DNA of 12,661 bases. Origin: Auxenochlorella pyrenoidosa (taxonomy: Eukaryota; Chlorophyta; Trebouxiophyceae; Chlorellales; Chlorellaceae). Position numbers and translations under genes: made by a program. A model generated the notes under the pieces. That model had not been told where the DNA came from and ran no database searches. It saw only the letters and a list, made by a program, of their open reading frames with translations. The stretch covers positions 1,505,934 through 1,518,594 of the forward strand of contig KQ482040.1 of assembly GCA_001430745.1 (NCBI GenBank), given 5' to 3'. Shown one piece after another: positions 1-9,700 of this stretch. Every line of letters begins with the position of its first letter. Positions within the stretch are counted from its first letter, which is position 1.

Positions 1-260
1 GGGCCGCCGCTGACGCCGCCGCTGGCGGCCGCCAGCGTGGCCGCGCCGCCGCTGGCGGCCACCTCGAGCTTGCGGGAACGCACCGCCGCGACGGCGCCCT
101 CTGGCAGCTCTGCCTCCTGGGTGATCAGGTAGACCTTTTCTGAGACGATCACGCCCAGGCACACGCCCACCAGTAGCGCGGCGGTGAGCAGCGCGGAGCG
201 GTGCCGCAGCGCGCCCACCTTGCGCTTGCCCGTGGAGTCGTCCTCCACGTCGATGCGCAT
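1..260 (-). CDS. 5' part of a predicted single-pass (type II) membrane protein, function unknown
   Basis: The reading frame starts at an ATG on the minus strand (bases 260-258) and stays open to the left edge, giving the first 86 residues. The N-terminus is short, acidic then basic (KRK at residues 12-14, RHR at 19-21). A hydrophobic stretch follows at about residues 23-39 (ALLTAALLVGVCLGVIV), then a polar segment and an Ala/Ser/Gly-rich region. Basic residues before a single membrane span, with no obvious signal-peptide cleavage site, suggest a type II signal anchor with a luminal or extracellular C-terminus. Many Golgi or ER enzymes such as glycosyltransferases are built this way, but the catalytic part lies outside the window, so no function is assigned. 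The frame is also open upstream of this ATG, and a CTTCAG just before it could be a splice acceptor, so an extra 5' exon is possible. Confidence 0.55.
   Translation of the reverse strand, partial: MRIDVEDDSTGKRKVGALRHRSALLTAALLVGVCLGVIVSEKVYLITQEAELPEGAVAAVRSRKLEVAASGGAATLAAASGGVSGG
14..60. repeat. Two copies of a 17-bp direct repeat, 30-bp period
   Basis: The same 17 bases occur at 14-30 and 44-60. They lie inside the minus-strand membrane-protein gene and encode a repeated Ala-Ala-Ser-Gly-Gly element. The 30-base period keeps the frame, so this is a small in-frame coding repeat, probably part of a low-complexity stalk after the membrane span. Confidence 0.6.
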
Positions 261-317
261 GGCTGCGCACTCCCTGAAGCCAGGGCCTGCAGAGGGAATC
301 GGAAGAGTGCGCTGAAC

Positions 318-361
318 AGCGGCAGCAGCAGCAGCGGCGGCGGCAGCGGCGGCGGCGGCGT
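318..361. repeat. Imperfect AGC/GGC trinucleotide repeat
   Basis: A run of mixed AGC and GGC triplets about 44 bases long lies some 60 bases upstream of the minus-strand membrane-protein ATG, so it is probably in that gene's 5' leader. On the transcript strand it reads as GCC/GCT triplets. Such repeats vary easily in length and could fold in the leader RNA. Confidence 0.6.
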
Positions 362-525
362 TGTGCTCCAGTCGGCAGCTGCAGCACGGTTCAAAGATGT
401 CACAGGCGCAAAGATCACTTGATCGTCCTCACTATACTGCTTCACTCCAGCGGTAAGCTGCCTAGGAGTTTAACAGGCGGCTACCTCCGCCAGCGGGCCG
501 TAGCGTGGCTTGTAAAGCTACTCGC

Positions 526-1119
526 CTACTCAAAAAGCTTCAAGGTGCTTTCGATCGAAGCTTGCAGGGCGTAGCGCGGCCGCAGGCGGCAGGCTCCGAA
601 CGGTGGTGGTCCAGCGGCCTCCCTATCAACCTGTTTCCGCCCAAAGACAAGTTTAGGTAGCAAGTAAGGGACGATTAACTCGCTGTTAGTGCAGAAGAGC
701 GCCAGAGCATGAGGGGGCACACCGCGCACGGCGCAGGTGCAGGACTGCAGCGCTTGGGTGGGCCGCAGAAGGATTCGCCCCTTCACACATTTGTTGCCAG
801 TGGTGTGCGCAATCCTAATCATGCCAACATGGTTGCACATGTAACAGGAGGTCTCCACAGGAAGTACTGTGAGGTTCAATCCCTGCTTGTCCCAGCAGAG
901 GCTGGGGCTTCGAGCAGCGGACGAGCCAAGAAAACGGTGCTTAGCACATGCAGGCCTGACAGAACAGGCGCTTGTGCTGTTGCAAGGCTCATTATGTCTC
1001 ATATAATTTTGCAGACACACAAACATACTTGCATTGCAAGTTTCAATCAAAATTCTGACGTTCTGCATGAGCGAACAATGGGTGTGCACTAGCGCTGCTG
1101 CAAACGACGTTTCTAGCAC
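526..1119 (-). CDS. Unrecognised 197-codon reading frame, possibly not a gene
   Basis: This minus-strand frame runs from an ATG at 1119 to a stop at 526 without interruption, in sequence with clearly lower GC than the genes around it. Stops should be more frequent here, so the length is somewhat unexpected. The predicted protein is Cys-rich with no domain, signal peptide or membrane segment that I recognise, and a plus-strand frame (709-1092) overlaps it. It could be a small lineage-specific gene, an exon or leader of the membrane-protein gene further left, or chance. I include it only because it is the one substantial frame in a 1.1-kb gap. Confidence 0.15.
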   Translation of the reverse strand: MLETSFAAALVHTHCSLMQNVRILIETCNASMFVCLQNYMRHNEPCNSTSACSVRPACAKHRFLGSSAARSPSLCWDKQGLNLTVLPVETSCYMCNHVGMIRIAHTTGNKCVKGRILLRPTQALQSCTCAVRGVPPHALALFCTNSELIVPYLLPKLVFGRKQVDREAAGPPPFGACRLRPRYALQASIESTLKLFE

Positions 1120-1404
1120 ACGGCCTTCCTCAACTGTAGAACTTGATTATTGGGGCTTGTGATCGAAATCAATACATCCAGAATGGCGTTGAGAACATAC
1201 AAAGGCGATTGCATAGCTCCGTTAACCCTTGATGGTGCAAGCACACTGTTGCCATAGGCGCCACTAGGCCGCCGCCCAGCGCTACTGTTCATGATCGCCA
1301 TGCAGCCCTTGGCTGCCGTGCGATCACCCATGCGCCACTTCACAGTTGTCGACGACTACAAAAACTACGCAGCGGAGCGCGGAAGCCGCTTCGGGCCGCA
1401 CCTT

Positions 1405-2039
1405 ATGTCGGGCGAGCGTCGGCCGTCTGTTCAGGAGACCGTGGACACCAAGGTTGGTCACTACGCGTGCTGCTAGTGCTCCAGAGAACGCCGCAGTCCC
1501 GCAAACAGCTGCTCCAAGGCGGGTCTCCGTTTTCTTGCGCCACCAGCGCCGTCTCGGGGCCTTGTCTGATCCTGGCATTGATGTTGATCACCGATAGTGG
1601 GCTAGCAGCGCTGCCGAGCTTACCCGCGACATGCACTGCCCGCCGCCCGCCGCCCTGCGTGCAGCTGGTGAGGAGCGGCGCGCGAGACGAGCTCAAGCGC
1701 CTTGCCCGGCAGCGCCTGGAAGAGTCGGGGTGGACGGACGAGGTCCGGCAGCTCTGCCGAGGTGCGGCAGCAGACAGTTCCTGCCTTGAGGCCAGCGTCA
1801 TGGTGGCGCTTTCAGGCCCGACCTGCATGCGCTGCCTGCCTGCTTCCCCGTGCATTGCTCGGCCCACCTGGCCCCCTGCGCTGGCGTCCCCGCGCACAGA
1901 TTTCGTGGCGCAACGCGGCGAGGAGGGCGCGCGGCACGAGGAGATTGTGGCGGGCGTGAAGGCGGCGGCACGCGCCAAGGTGCCAGACAATCTCAAGGCG
2001 GAACTGCTGCGCCGCATCCGCGATGTGCTGGAGGGCTGA
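1405..2039 (+). CDS. ENY2: ENY2/SUS1-type SAGA and TREX-2 subunit, three exons
   Basis: Exons are 1405-1452, 1665-1761 and 1900-2039, giving 94 residues, against about 96-101 in yeast Sus1 and human ENY2. Both introns are GT-AG (1453-1664 phase 0; 1762-1899 phase 1). Family landmarks line up across both joins: LVRSG (17-21) for the LVESG/LIETG of plant and human proteins, the LKRLARQRL helix (26-34), GW (38-39), LCR (46-48), VPD (76-78) and the final LLRRIRDVL (84-92). ENY2 is a small helical protein that wraps around partner scaffolds. It serves both in the SAGA histone H2B deubiquitinase module and in the TREX-2 mRNA export complex at nuclear pores. The start at 1405 is chosen for family length. 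In-frame ATGs at 1291, 1300 and 1330 would add up to 38 residues, and 1300 has a better start context. Intron 2 is stop-free and a multiple of three. Confidence 0.88.
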
Positions 2040-2265
2040 GCCCTGGCCTCGCAGCTGAGCTAGCCACCGTGGCGGGGCGGCACGTCAAGGGAGCGCGAGG
2101 CGAGGCAAAGCAGGGGGCTGGGCGGCGAGGCGAGGCGGCCAGCGCTGGCTGCTGTACAGCTGCCCTCCCTCTGTGCTGGCGGCCCCAGGCAGCCTCCTCG
2201 GTGGCAGCGGGCGTTGGCCTCGGCCAGCACCCAGCTGGCATTAGCCCCCAGCTGACACCTGGCCT

Positions 2266-2290
2266 TTGACCCTGGTCAACCCTTTGGTCA
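2266..2290. promoter_or_regulatory. Inverted TTGACC pair plus a third half-site upstream of RMC1
   Basis: TTGACC at 2266-2271 and its inverted copy GGTCAA at 2274-2279 are separated by two bases, and a further GGTCA lies at 2286-2290. TTGAC(C/T) is the W-box core bound by WRKY factors in plants. The cluster lies 11-35 bases before the RMC1 ATG, so it is as likely to be in the transcribed leader as in the promoter. Function is inferred from the motif alone. Confidence 0.3.
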
Positions 2291-2300
2291 GCAGGCAGTC

Positions 2301-5300
2301 ATGGCCGCGCTGGCGCACGTGGTTGCAGAGGACAGCGGCGTGGGCTTCGTCCCCCAGCCCGGGCAGCAGCTCTTCTATGACGAAGCCGCCGGCTGCATCC
2401 ACCTGATAGAGGGCCGCATGATCACAGCGGTGGCGCTGCCGCCCGCCCAGCCGGCGGCAGCACCCAGCGGCAGCGGTGGCGGCGGCGCCGCGGGCGGCGG
2501 CCGGCACCGCGCCTCCCCCTCGCGCGACCTGTCTGGCTATGACTCTGACTCCTCGATCGCCTCCTCCACCGCCCGTGCATTCCTGGTCAGCGAGGGCCCG
2601 CCGGTGCGGCACATCCGGTCCAGCCTGGACGGCGCCTTCACTGCGCTGCACCGCTCGGCGCGACTGGTAGAGGTGCACTGCCACGCCACAGGCAACATGT
2701 TTGTCGAGGCGGCGGGGGCGGACAAGGCGGGGTGAGCCTGCGGCAGGGCGGGCAGCTTGACGGGGCAGGGCGGGGCGGGCAGGCCAGGGGCGGCGCGCTG
2801 CGTTTGGTCGCCTTCCCTTTGCGCTGTTCGCCGCGGGCTTCGTGCCCCCCCCCGCAAGCTCAGCACCCTTGGTCGCAGTCCCTGGGACCAGCTGCAGTGC
2901 CGGCCCTCGGCTGCTGGCTGTTCCTGGGAGGCCAACCACCTTCGTTCACAGTCACGCCCTGCTGCTCAGATGTTGCCTCTCATCCTGGCCCTGACAGCAC
3001 CGCCCCGCCTGCCGCCCCCTGCCCCCCCGCGCCAGGCGCCGCGGCGGCGAGCCCCAGTTGCTGGGCTTCTTCTGGACGGCCGCCCATTTTGTGATGGTCA
3101 CCGCGGCGGGCCTGGAGGTGCACAGCGTGCTGCCCTCGCTGCAGGGCCTGCGCCTTGTGTCCGCCCTGCCACTGCAGGCAAGGGGGGCCGCGCCGCCAAG
3201 CCCGCGCCGGCAGCGGTGGCGTGCCTCTGTCAGCCGGCGGCTGCTTGCCCGCTCACTGCCGCTCGCGCCCTGCCACCTGCTGTCCTGGGCTGCTGCCCTT
3301 GAGCGCGCAGCGCGTTGACCCTCGGGGTTGCTAACCATGGCCCTGCTCACCAGCGCCGCCCGCTGCCGCTGGCACCCGGCCGTGCCGCCCGCCGGCCCTC
3401 CCTGCGCAGCACCCATGCGCCCGCACCTGCCCTCCCTGTCTCCCTGCCCCCCACACCTGGTGTGCTGCAGGGAGTGCAGTGGTACACCTACAGCCCCGAG
3501 ACCCACATGGTGGTGCTGGGCTTTGGCAGCAGCGGCGCCAAGCTGCAGGTGAGCGGGGGGCGGGCTAAGGCGGGGGGGAGGTGCTCGGCGCGCGGAAGAC
3601 CGTGGGCGTGGCCCGGCCCGGCCAATCTGGGCGCGACCATGTGCTGCGCAGCCAGCCCTCCACCCAGGCTCCAAACCCGACTTGCCCGCCTGCTGATGCT
3701 TGCTGCCCCGGCTACGTGCCGCATGACCCGTAGCGCGAGCCGTGCCGGCCAGCATCGCCGAGCACGCGGTGCATGGGCGGGCCTGCAGCGCGCCCTGCAG
3801 CGCAGCAGCCGGCGCCCCTGCGCTCTCACCTCCCCGGCTGTGCGCCCTGCCGCGCCCCCCTGGCACACCCTGCCCGACAGGCCATCCAGTTCAGCAAGGC
3901 AGGCACCCTGAAGCTGCCCCTGCTGGACCTGACCCCGCCCTGGGGCTCGCCGGTGCGCCCAGCTGTGGCCGCCGCCGTCAGCGCCGCGCTGGACGGCTTC
4001 TCGGCCGCGCGCGAGCAGCCCCCGCGGCTGGTGGGGCCAGACACGTGCTGGGTGGCTGTGCTGTACGGCCGCGTGTTCTGCTGTCACCATGATCGCGCCG
4101 CGGGGCTGCTGCGCCTGCACCGGCTGTTCAGGTGCGTGTGTCTGCAGGGCGGGGGGGCGCGCGCTGTGCTGGGCGGGGCGCGCTGCGCGTGACATGGCTC
4201 TGCCATGCTGCCAGTACTGCCAGCAGCCGGGGGCTAGCTCGCGGTGGTGGGCGCTATACTGGCCGACACTTACCATAAGCGGCACATTAACGGTGACGCT
4301 TATGTGCGGCGGCCCCTGCAGGGATGCCACCTCGCTCGCTCACACGTACGAGGTGTATGCACGGCAGCTGGAGCTCTCTGTGGTTGATAATGTGCTGCTG
4401 GTGAGAGCAGACGAGGGCTGGCATGGCAGGGGCTTGGCAGGCACCCACCCCTCGGCGCCGGCAGTACTGCCATTAATGGCGACATGGCGGTAGGGACAGC
4501 CAGCCCAGGGTAAGCCGCTTTCATGCCCTTCCCCGCCATTTGGGGCAGCTTGCACACTCTTCCGCCGTCCTGTGCTGTGCCGGACACATTCCTGGCTGGC
4601 CCGGCGCCAAAGGACGCTGCGGGCGTATGTGCCCCGTAATCGGTCCACGTGTCCCCCATGCCACGTGTTATCTCTAGGTGCCTCCCCACCTTCCTGCCCT
4701 CCTGGCCCCTCCCCGTTCCACACCTTTCCGACAAGACCACAGACCGCTCATCAGCATGCATGGCTGCGCGCAATGCGCTGCCGCTTGAGCACGGCTGTCG
4801 ACAGCCCAATCGCGCGCTCTGCTGCTGCGCTGTTGCTCTGCGCGCTGCAGCCACCCTGCTTCCCGCCCGGCTGGCCCCCACCTGCAGGTGCATCACATCG
4901 ACAGCGCTGTGGTCGTGCTGATAGACGTCATGGCGCCGGGAGCAGCACCCATCAGCAGCCCTCTGCCGCTGGCGGTGCCGCTTGGGGAGCCTGGGCATGG
5001 CGAGGAGGCACTGGGCCCTGCAGGCACACATGCCGGCACCTCCCCGGCTGTTCCTGCTGCACCAGCGGCGCCAGCGGCGGTGCTGCTGCCGCCCCCCGGC
5101 ACTTCTGCGCTGCAGCTGCACTACCCGTGCTGGCTGGTGGATGGCGCTGGGGGGCTGGTCTACCGCCTGCAGCTGGACCTGAGGGCCATAGCGGACAGCA
5201 CGTCGGAGCACACCCGCCTGCTCGCCTTCCTGCAGCGGCGGCGGCCGTCGGCGGCGGCGGCGCGGGACGCGGCGGGCATCACGCTGCGCGTGCTGCGTGG

Positions 5301-6500
5301 CCTCATGCGCGAGGAGGCCCCCCTGCCAGAGCTGCGCGCAGCGTTTGATGTGGTCAACGGCTTTGCGGCAGAGGCGGCGGCGGCAGAGGCACCCGGCAGC
5401 AGGCAAAGCAGCAGCAACAGCGGCAGCAGGGCGTCGACGCCGCCACCCGGCGGCGCCGCGCCGCGGCAGCCGCCGCCGCCCTGCCCCGTCGTGACGCCGC
5501 AGGCAAGCCAGCTGGGCGCCGCAGCGCCTCATAAACTCCCTTCCTGCCACCTGCCTCGAGCCCGGCGCTGCCCAGCGCGCCTTTCCCCGCTCGAGTGCAT
5601 CTGCTGCCACGCAGCTGCGCCGCCCGGTGATGCTGCCTCACCCCGCCCGCCCGCCCCGCCGCCCCCGCAGGATGCCCACAACTCTGGCTTCGCCCTGCTG
5701 CGGGCGCAGGGCGCCTGCCGTGCCGCCTACCTGCAGGCCGCCCTGGCAGAGTATCTGGCCTCCCTCTGCTGCCACAGCGCCACGGCGCCACCCTCGCTGG
5801 CCGCGCTGTACGTTGACCTACTTCTTGACCAGGTGGGGTGGGCGGTTGGGTGAGGGGTGGGGTGGGGCGGGGTCGGGGGAGGGGGTGGGGCGCTTTGTGG
5901 GGTGGGGCAGCGGCGGCGCAGCATGCAGGCTCCTGCGCCCGCAAGCGCGTGTGCTTGCGACGGCCAGCCCCCTGCCCTGGAGCGCAGTGTGCAGCGCAGC
6001 GCTGGTCAGGGCCTGTGGCGACAGGGCGGGACGACTGCCCCCGCGGTTACCTGCGCGTGTGAGACTGCCCCCCGCCGCCTGGCTGCAGCGCTCCCGACTT
6101 GGGATCCCCCCCTCCCTGTTGTGGCAATGCCCCCCTCCTGCAGGGCCTGCCCCACTTGGTGGCCCCCCTGCTGCTCTCCCACCCCCAGCTGGACTCTGTG
6201 TCGCTGGCAGAGCATGTGGAGGAGGCAGAGGGCGTGGGGCGCCTGCCCGGCGGCGCCTGCATGGCAGGGCAGCTGCTGCAGCGGCTGGGGGCGGCTGAGG
6301 CGCGCTGCCGCCTGCTGCTGAGGACGGGGCGAGTGCGGCAGGCGCTGGCGCTGGCGCGGCGGGAACGGCTGATCGGGCAGCTGGCCCCTGCAGCACTGTT
6401 GGAAGCAGCAGCTGGCCAGGGGGATGTGTTGTTGGAGGCGGCGGCGCAGCGGGTGGTGGGTGCTGCTGTAGGCGCCGGCTCTGCACTGGCAGCCGCTTAG
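2301..6500 (+). CDS. RMC1: RMC1 (C18orf8/Mic1) homologue, Mon1-Ccz1 regulator, eight exons
   Basis: Exons are 2301-2731, 3036-3177, 3471-3548, 3881-4131, 4322-4400, 4888-5502, 5671-5832 and 6144-6500, encoding 704 residues (human about 657). All phases match. Recognisable blocks include LFYDEAAGCIHLI (24-36, human VFFDEANKQVFAV), LLGFFWTAAHFVMVT (from 152, human ILGFCWTSSTEIVFIT), VQWYTYSPE (human VNWYMYCPE), LSVVDNVLLVHHID across the exon 5/6 join, and CWLVDGAGGLVYRLQLDL near 408. The N-terminal half is a predicted beta-propeller and the C-terminal half the helical Mic1 domain (from about 533). In animals RMC1 is the third subunit of the Mon1-Ccz1 Rab7 exchange factor on late endosomes and autophagosomes; plants carry homologues. 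No membrane span is seen. Low-complexity insertions lie at about 49-75 and 345-398 and again before the Mic1 domain. Introns 2 and 6 start with GC. The protein appears to end a little earlier than the human one. Confidence 0.92.
5833..5912 (+). other. G-tract cluster at the start of RMC1 intron 7
   Basis: Right after the donor site there are about ten runs of three to six G residues within 80 bases, separated by one to a few bases. This fits the usual pattern for one or more G-quadruplexes in the non-template strand and the pre-mRNA. Its position next to the 5' splice site makes an effect on splicing possible. Confidence 0.55.
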
Positions 6501-6584
6501 GCAGCCGGCCTGCTGCTCCTATTTCTTAATGCATCCCAATGCCATTTTGGCTTTGGTGGCAAGTATCATGCCCGACTTTGCAGC

Positions 6585-6589
6585 TGTAA
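6585..6589 (+). terminator. TGTAA poly(A) signal for RMC1
   Basis: TGTAA occurs 85 bases after the RMC1 stop codon and well before the next gene's ATG at 6750. TGTAA is the standard green-algal polyadenylation signal, used in place of AATAAA. The cleavage site would be expected some 10-20 bases downstream. Confidence 0.55.
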
Positions 6590-6749
6590 TCTGCCAGGTC
6601 AAAGCGTTCCACCAAGAGGACATTTGGGCAGCTGCTGAGAAGGCCGCTACATAACCTTGGACGCCCGGTAGCAAACCCCAGTCCCTTCACCAGCGCTTTC
6701 CCTCTTGTTTACTTGCATCTGCTTTCTGGAGCCCAACCGTGGGAACATC

Positions 6750-9700
6750 ATGCTCAGGCGGGTGCTGCCTGCACAATGGCAGGAGCCGCCGCAGCGGCGC
6801 GGCAGGGTTGGCTTCACCACCCAGCTGGGAATAAGGCCGCCAGACGAATGGCAGGGCGGAGGGCCAAGCCCCAGGCGACTGGAGGAGCACCAACAGTCGC
6901 CTGGTGCAGCACAGCTGCCGTCTGCGGCAGGCGCGGGCCGCACAGCCACAGCCACCGGAGCCGCCCCACCTGCCCCAGCTCTGTCATTTGAGCTTGACAT
7001 TGGCGACCTGCTTGTGGGGCATGACTCGGAGATTGTCCGCAGTGCACGGCATGCCGTGCACAGTGTGGAGAGGGTGGAGCAGCGGCTGCAGCGGCGCGCC
7101 GCCGCGCTGCCTGCGGGCGTGCGCCGCCTGCTGGCCGGCGGCATTGCCGGCGCAGCAGGCAAGCTGGGCGTCTGGCAGTGCTGCTAGAATATTCCAGATT
7201 TGTTTATGCTTTGCAGTGGCCTGCCTGCATCTCTGCTTGCAGAGACCGGCCCACTGCGCAGCATGCTTGTTTGCCTGCCATGGTCCTTTCCAGGTTTCCT
7301 CACGTCCCTAAAACCTCTCCTTCCCGCAGGCAAGACCAGCACCGCCCCGCTCGAGACGGTGAAGATGCAGCTGGTGCAGTCGGGCGACATGACAACCTGG
7401 CAGGCGGCGCAGTTGCTCTGGCGCCGCAATGGCGCAGCAGCCTTCTTCAGGTAGGGCCTGGATGCAACGACCTGCCCCAGGAAGGGGGGCCTTGGGTGCA
7501 ACCGATTGGGTTGGAGTTTAGCTTGCTGGCTCCAGCCCAACAAGAGTGTGCGTGTGGCAAATTGCATGCATTGTTGGTCGTCCCTTGAAAACTCTGTATT
7601 CCCCCGCCCTTGCCGACACCTACGCTCCTGCTCAGGACCCCCCTCCCGGCCACCCCAGCCCCTTTGCCAGCGCCGCCCCCGGCCCCCTCCCTCGCGTGCG
7701 CAGGGGCAACAGCGTGGACGTGCTGCGCACCATCCCCTCGCGCGCCATCGAGCTGTCCTGCTACGAGTGGTACAAGCGGGTGCTCAGGTGGGGCGCTCGC
7801 CTCCCCGCAGGGAGTCCAAGCCGGCCCAACTGGGTTACAACTGGCCGCCTGGGCGTGGCCGCGCAGGCTGGCGGGGCCTCGGCTTGCCAGAGCCTCGCGC
7901 TGCTCGGCCCTGCGCATGCCGGGGAATGTCGGCATCGTGCCGGCGTGCGCAAACCTGCAGCGAGCCTGGCAGCACACCCTGCGTCCGCAGCAGAGAACCA
8001 CCCCTTACCCAACCCTCCAATCCTCTGCCAGGCGGTGGAACCGCAAGCACAACGACGAGCTGCACGTGCCAGACAAGCTAGTGGCCACGCTGGCAGGGGG
8101 CCTGGCGGGTGGGCGGTGCAGGCTGGGCACGCAGCTTGCTTGCTTGTTTGGGCTTCAAGACTGTCGAGTCAAAGGCTGTCTAACTTCAACGGAACTTGCG
8201 ACACAGCAGCTTTACACCTCGGCTGCCCCGGGCTCGCCCCCTCTGCCCGCCCCCCTGGGGCGGCCTGGCGGGCAGCATCGCCTGGTTTGGCAGCCGCTCC
8301 GCACACCCAGTCCATGCGCTGCGCTGGCATGAGCAGTAGAGATGAATTCAAAGCAGGTTGTCAGACGCCCACCCACCAATAGCCTGGCTCTGAGGGCCCC
8401 ACCCCTCACCCCCCCACCCTCCCCCACCCCCCACTTACACACAGGCGTGACCGCCAGCGTGGCTGTGTACCCAATGGAGACTGCCCGCACCCGCATGGCC
8501 CTGGGCACCGCGCACGGCCACTTCCTGATGGCGGTGGCAGGCATCGCCAGCAGGGAGGGCGTCGGAGCGCTCTTCAAGGTGGGGCCCGCGCACGCCCTGC
8601 CCTGCCCTGGCCTGGCCTGCGGCCCCTGCTAGCTCAGTGACACTCCATGGCCCTTGCACCCAAGTTTGAACCCAAACCAGCAAACAGGCAAGTTGCACTT
8701 GCCTCACCCAACTGCAACCTCCCTCCTGCCCTGCCTGCCCGCCCCTGGCAGGGCCTGGATGCCAGCCTGGTCGGGGTGATTCCTTACGCCGCCATCCGGC
8801 TGGGCAGCTACGACGCAATGAAGGCCCTCTGGCGCCGCTCCACCGGTGCGCTCCTGCATGGGCAGGGCAGCCCGTCCTAGCCCATATGGCGCGCGGAGGA
8901 GGCACCCCGTTGCTGCTGCGCTGAGGCGCTTCATCCGCAGGCATGGCGCTCATTGTCCTTGATTGATCGGCAGCACCCGTGCTTTGCCAGGCGGGATGCA
9001 GTGCCTGACGGAGCATCCATGCCCTGCCACCACCCCCGTCTCAGGGCGCAAGGACATTGACCCTCAGGCCGCGCTCCTGTTCGGGGCGGTTGCAGGTGGG
9101 GCCGGTGTAAAGGCGCTCCTCGTGAAGCGCAGGTGCTGTGCCAGCCTGCACGCCAATGAGTGGAGGGGTGCGCCAGCATGGATCACCCCGGCTGTTGCCA
9201 GGCAGTGCCTGGCTTGCTGCAGTGCCCACTGCCGCAGCCTACATCTCCGTGCCTGCACTGGCACCTTCCTGCCAGCATTTTGGGCAGCAGCACCGCACAG
9301 GTATCCCATGCCCTTCGGGGGCTGCCTTTCCCCTCTTGGCAGCACTGCGCCGTGATACCTTCCTTGGCTGATCAGGTGGTGTCAGCCTCCAGGGCCTCCC
9401 CGGCCCCCACCTCTCTTTGCACAGCCCCAGTGGGGCTTACGGTGTGATGCAACCCCTGCCTGCGTCCCCTTCACAAGATCTCGCTGCGAAGATTGGCCTA
9501 AAACCCAACATGAAGCCGCTGCCCTCGCCGCCGCCCTCGCGCCCCGACGCCGCGTTGTCGCGTGCCTCGCCCCGCAGGCGTGCTGTCTGCCTCCCTTACG
9601 TACCCGCTGGAGGTGGCGCGCCGCCGCATGATGGCGGGCGCCCCCCACCCCAACGTCGCCGCCGCGCTGGCCACCATTGCGCGCACCGAGGGCGCGGGGG

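Larger units (their letters stand above)
261..1404. other. Divergent intergenic region and 5' leaders; no firm gene
   Basis: This stretch separates the leftward membrane-protein gene from the rightward ENY2 gene, so it must hold both promoters. From about 440 to 1290 the base composition is visibly less GC-rich than the flanking exons. I see no recognisable protein, tRNA or mobile element. The only notable coding potential is the minus-strand frame at 526-1119, listed separately. A plus-strand frame at 709-1092 overlaps it and has no recognisable domain. In-frame ATGs at 1291, 1300 and 1330 could extend ENY2 into the right end of this region. Confidence 0.6.

Noticed and set aside
831..900. 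GGTTCAATCC, resembling a tRNA B box
   Set aside because: The bases flanking the putative T loop do not form a 5-bp stem, and no matching acceptor or anticodon stem is found in the right spacing.
2301..2735. 144-codon frame ending at 2735 as a stand-alone gene
   Set aside because: The TGA overlaps a donor (GTGAGC at 2732). Joining to 3036 restores phase and continues the RMC1 alignment, so this is exon 1.
2952..3866. 304-codon minus-strand frame
   Set aside because: Antisense to RMC1 exons 2 and 3 and their introns; composition is that of a high-GC shadow, with no family match.
4300..5610. 436-codon minus-strand frame
   Set aside because: It lies antisense to RMC1 exons 5 and 6, has Arg/Ala-rich composition typical of GC-rich shadow frames, and contains no recognisable domain. 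The plus-strand exons have clear homology.
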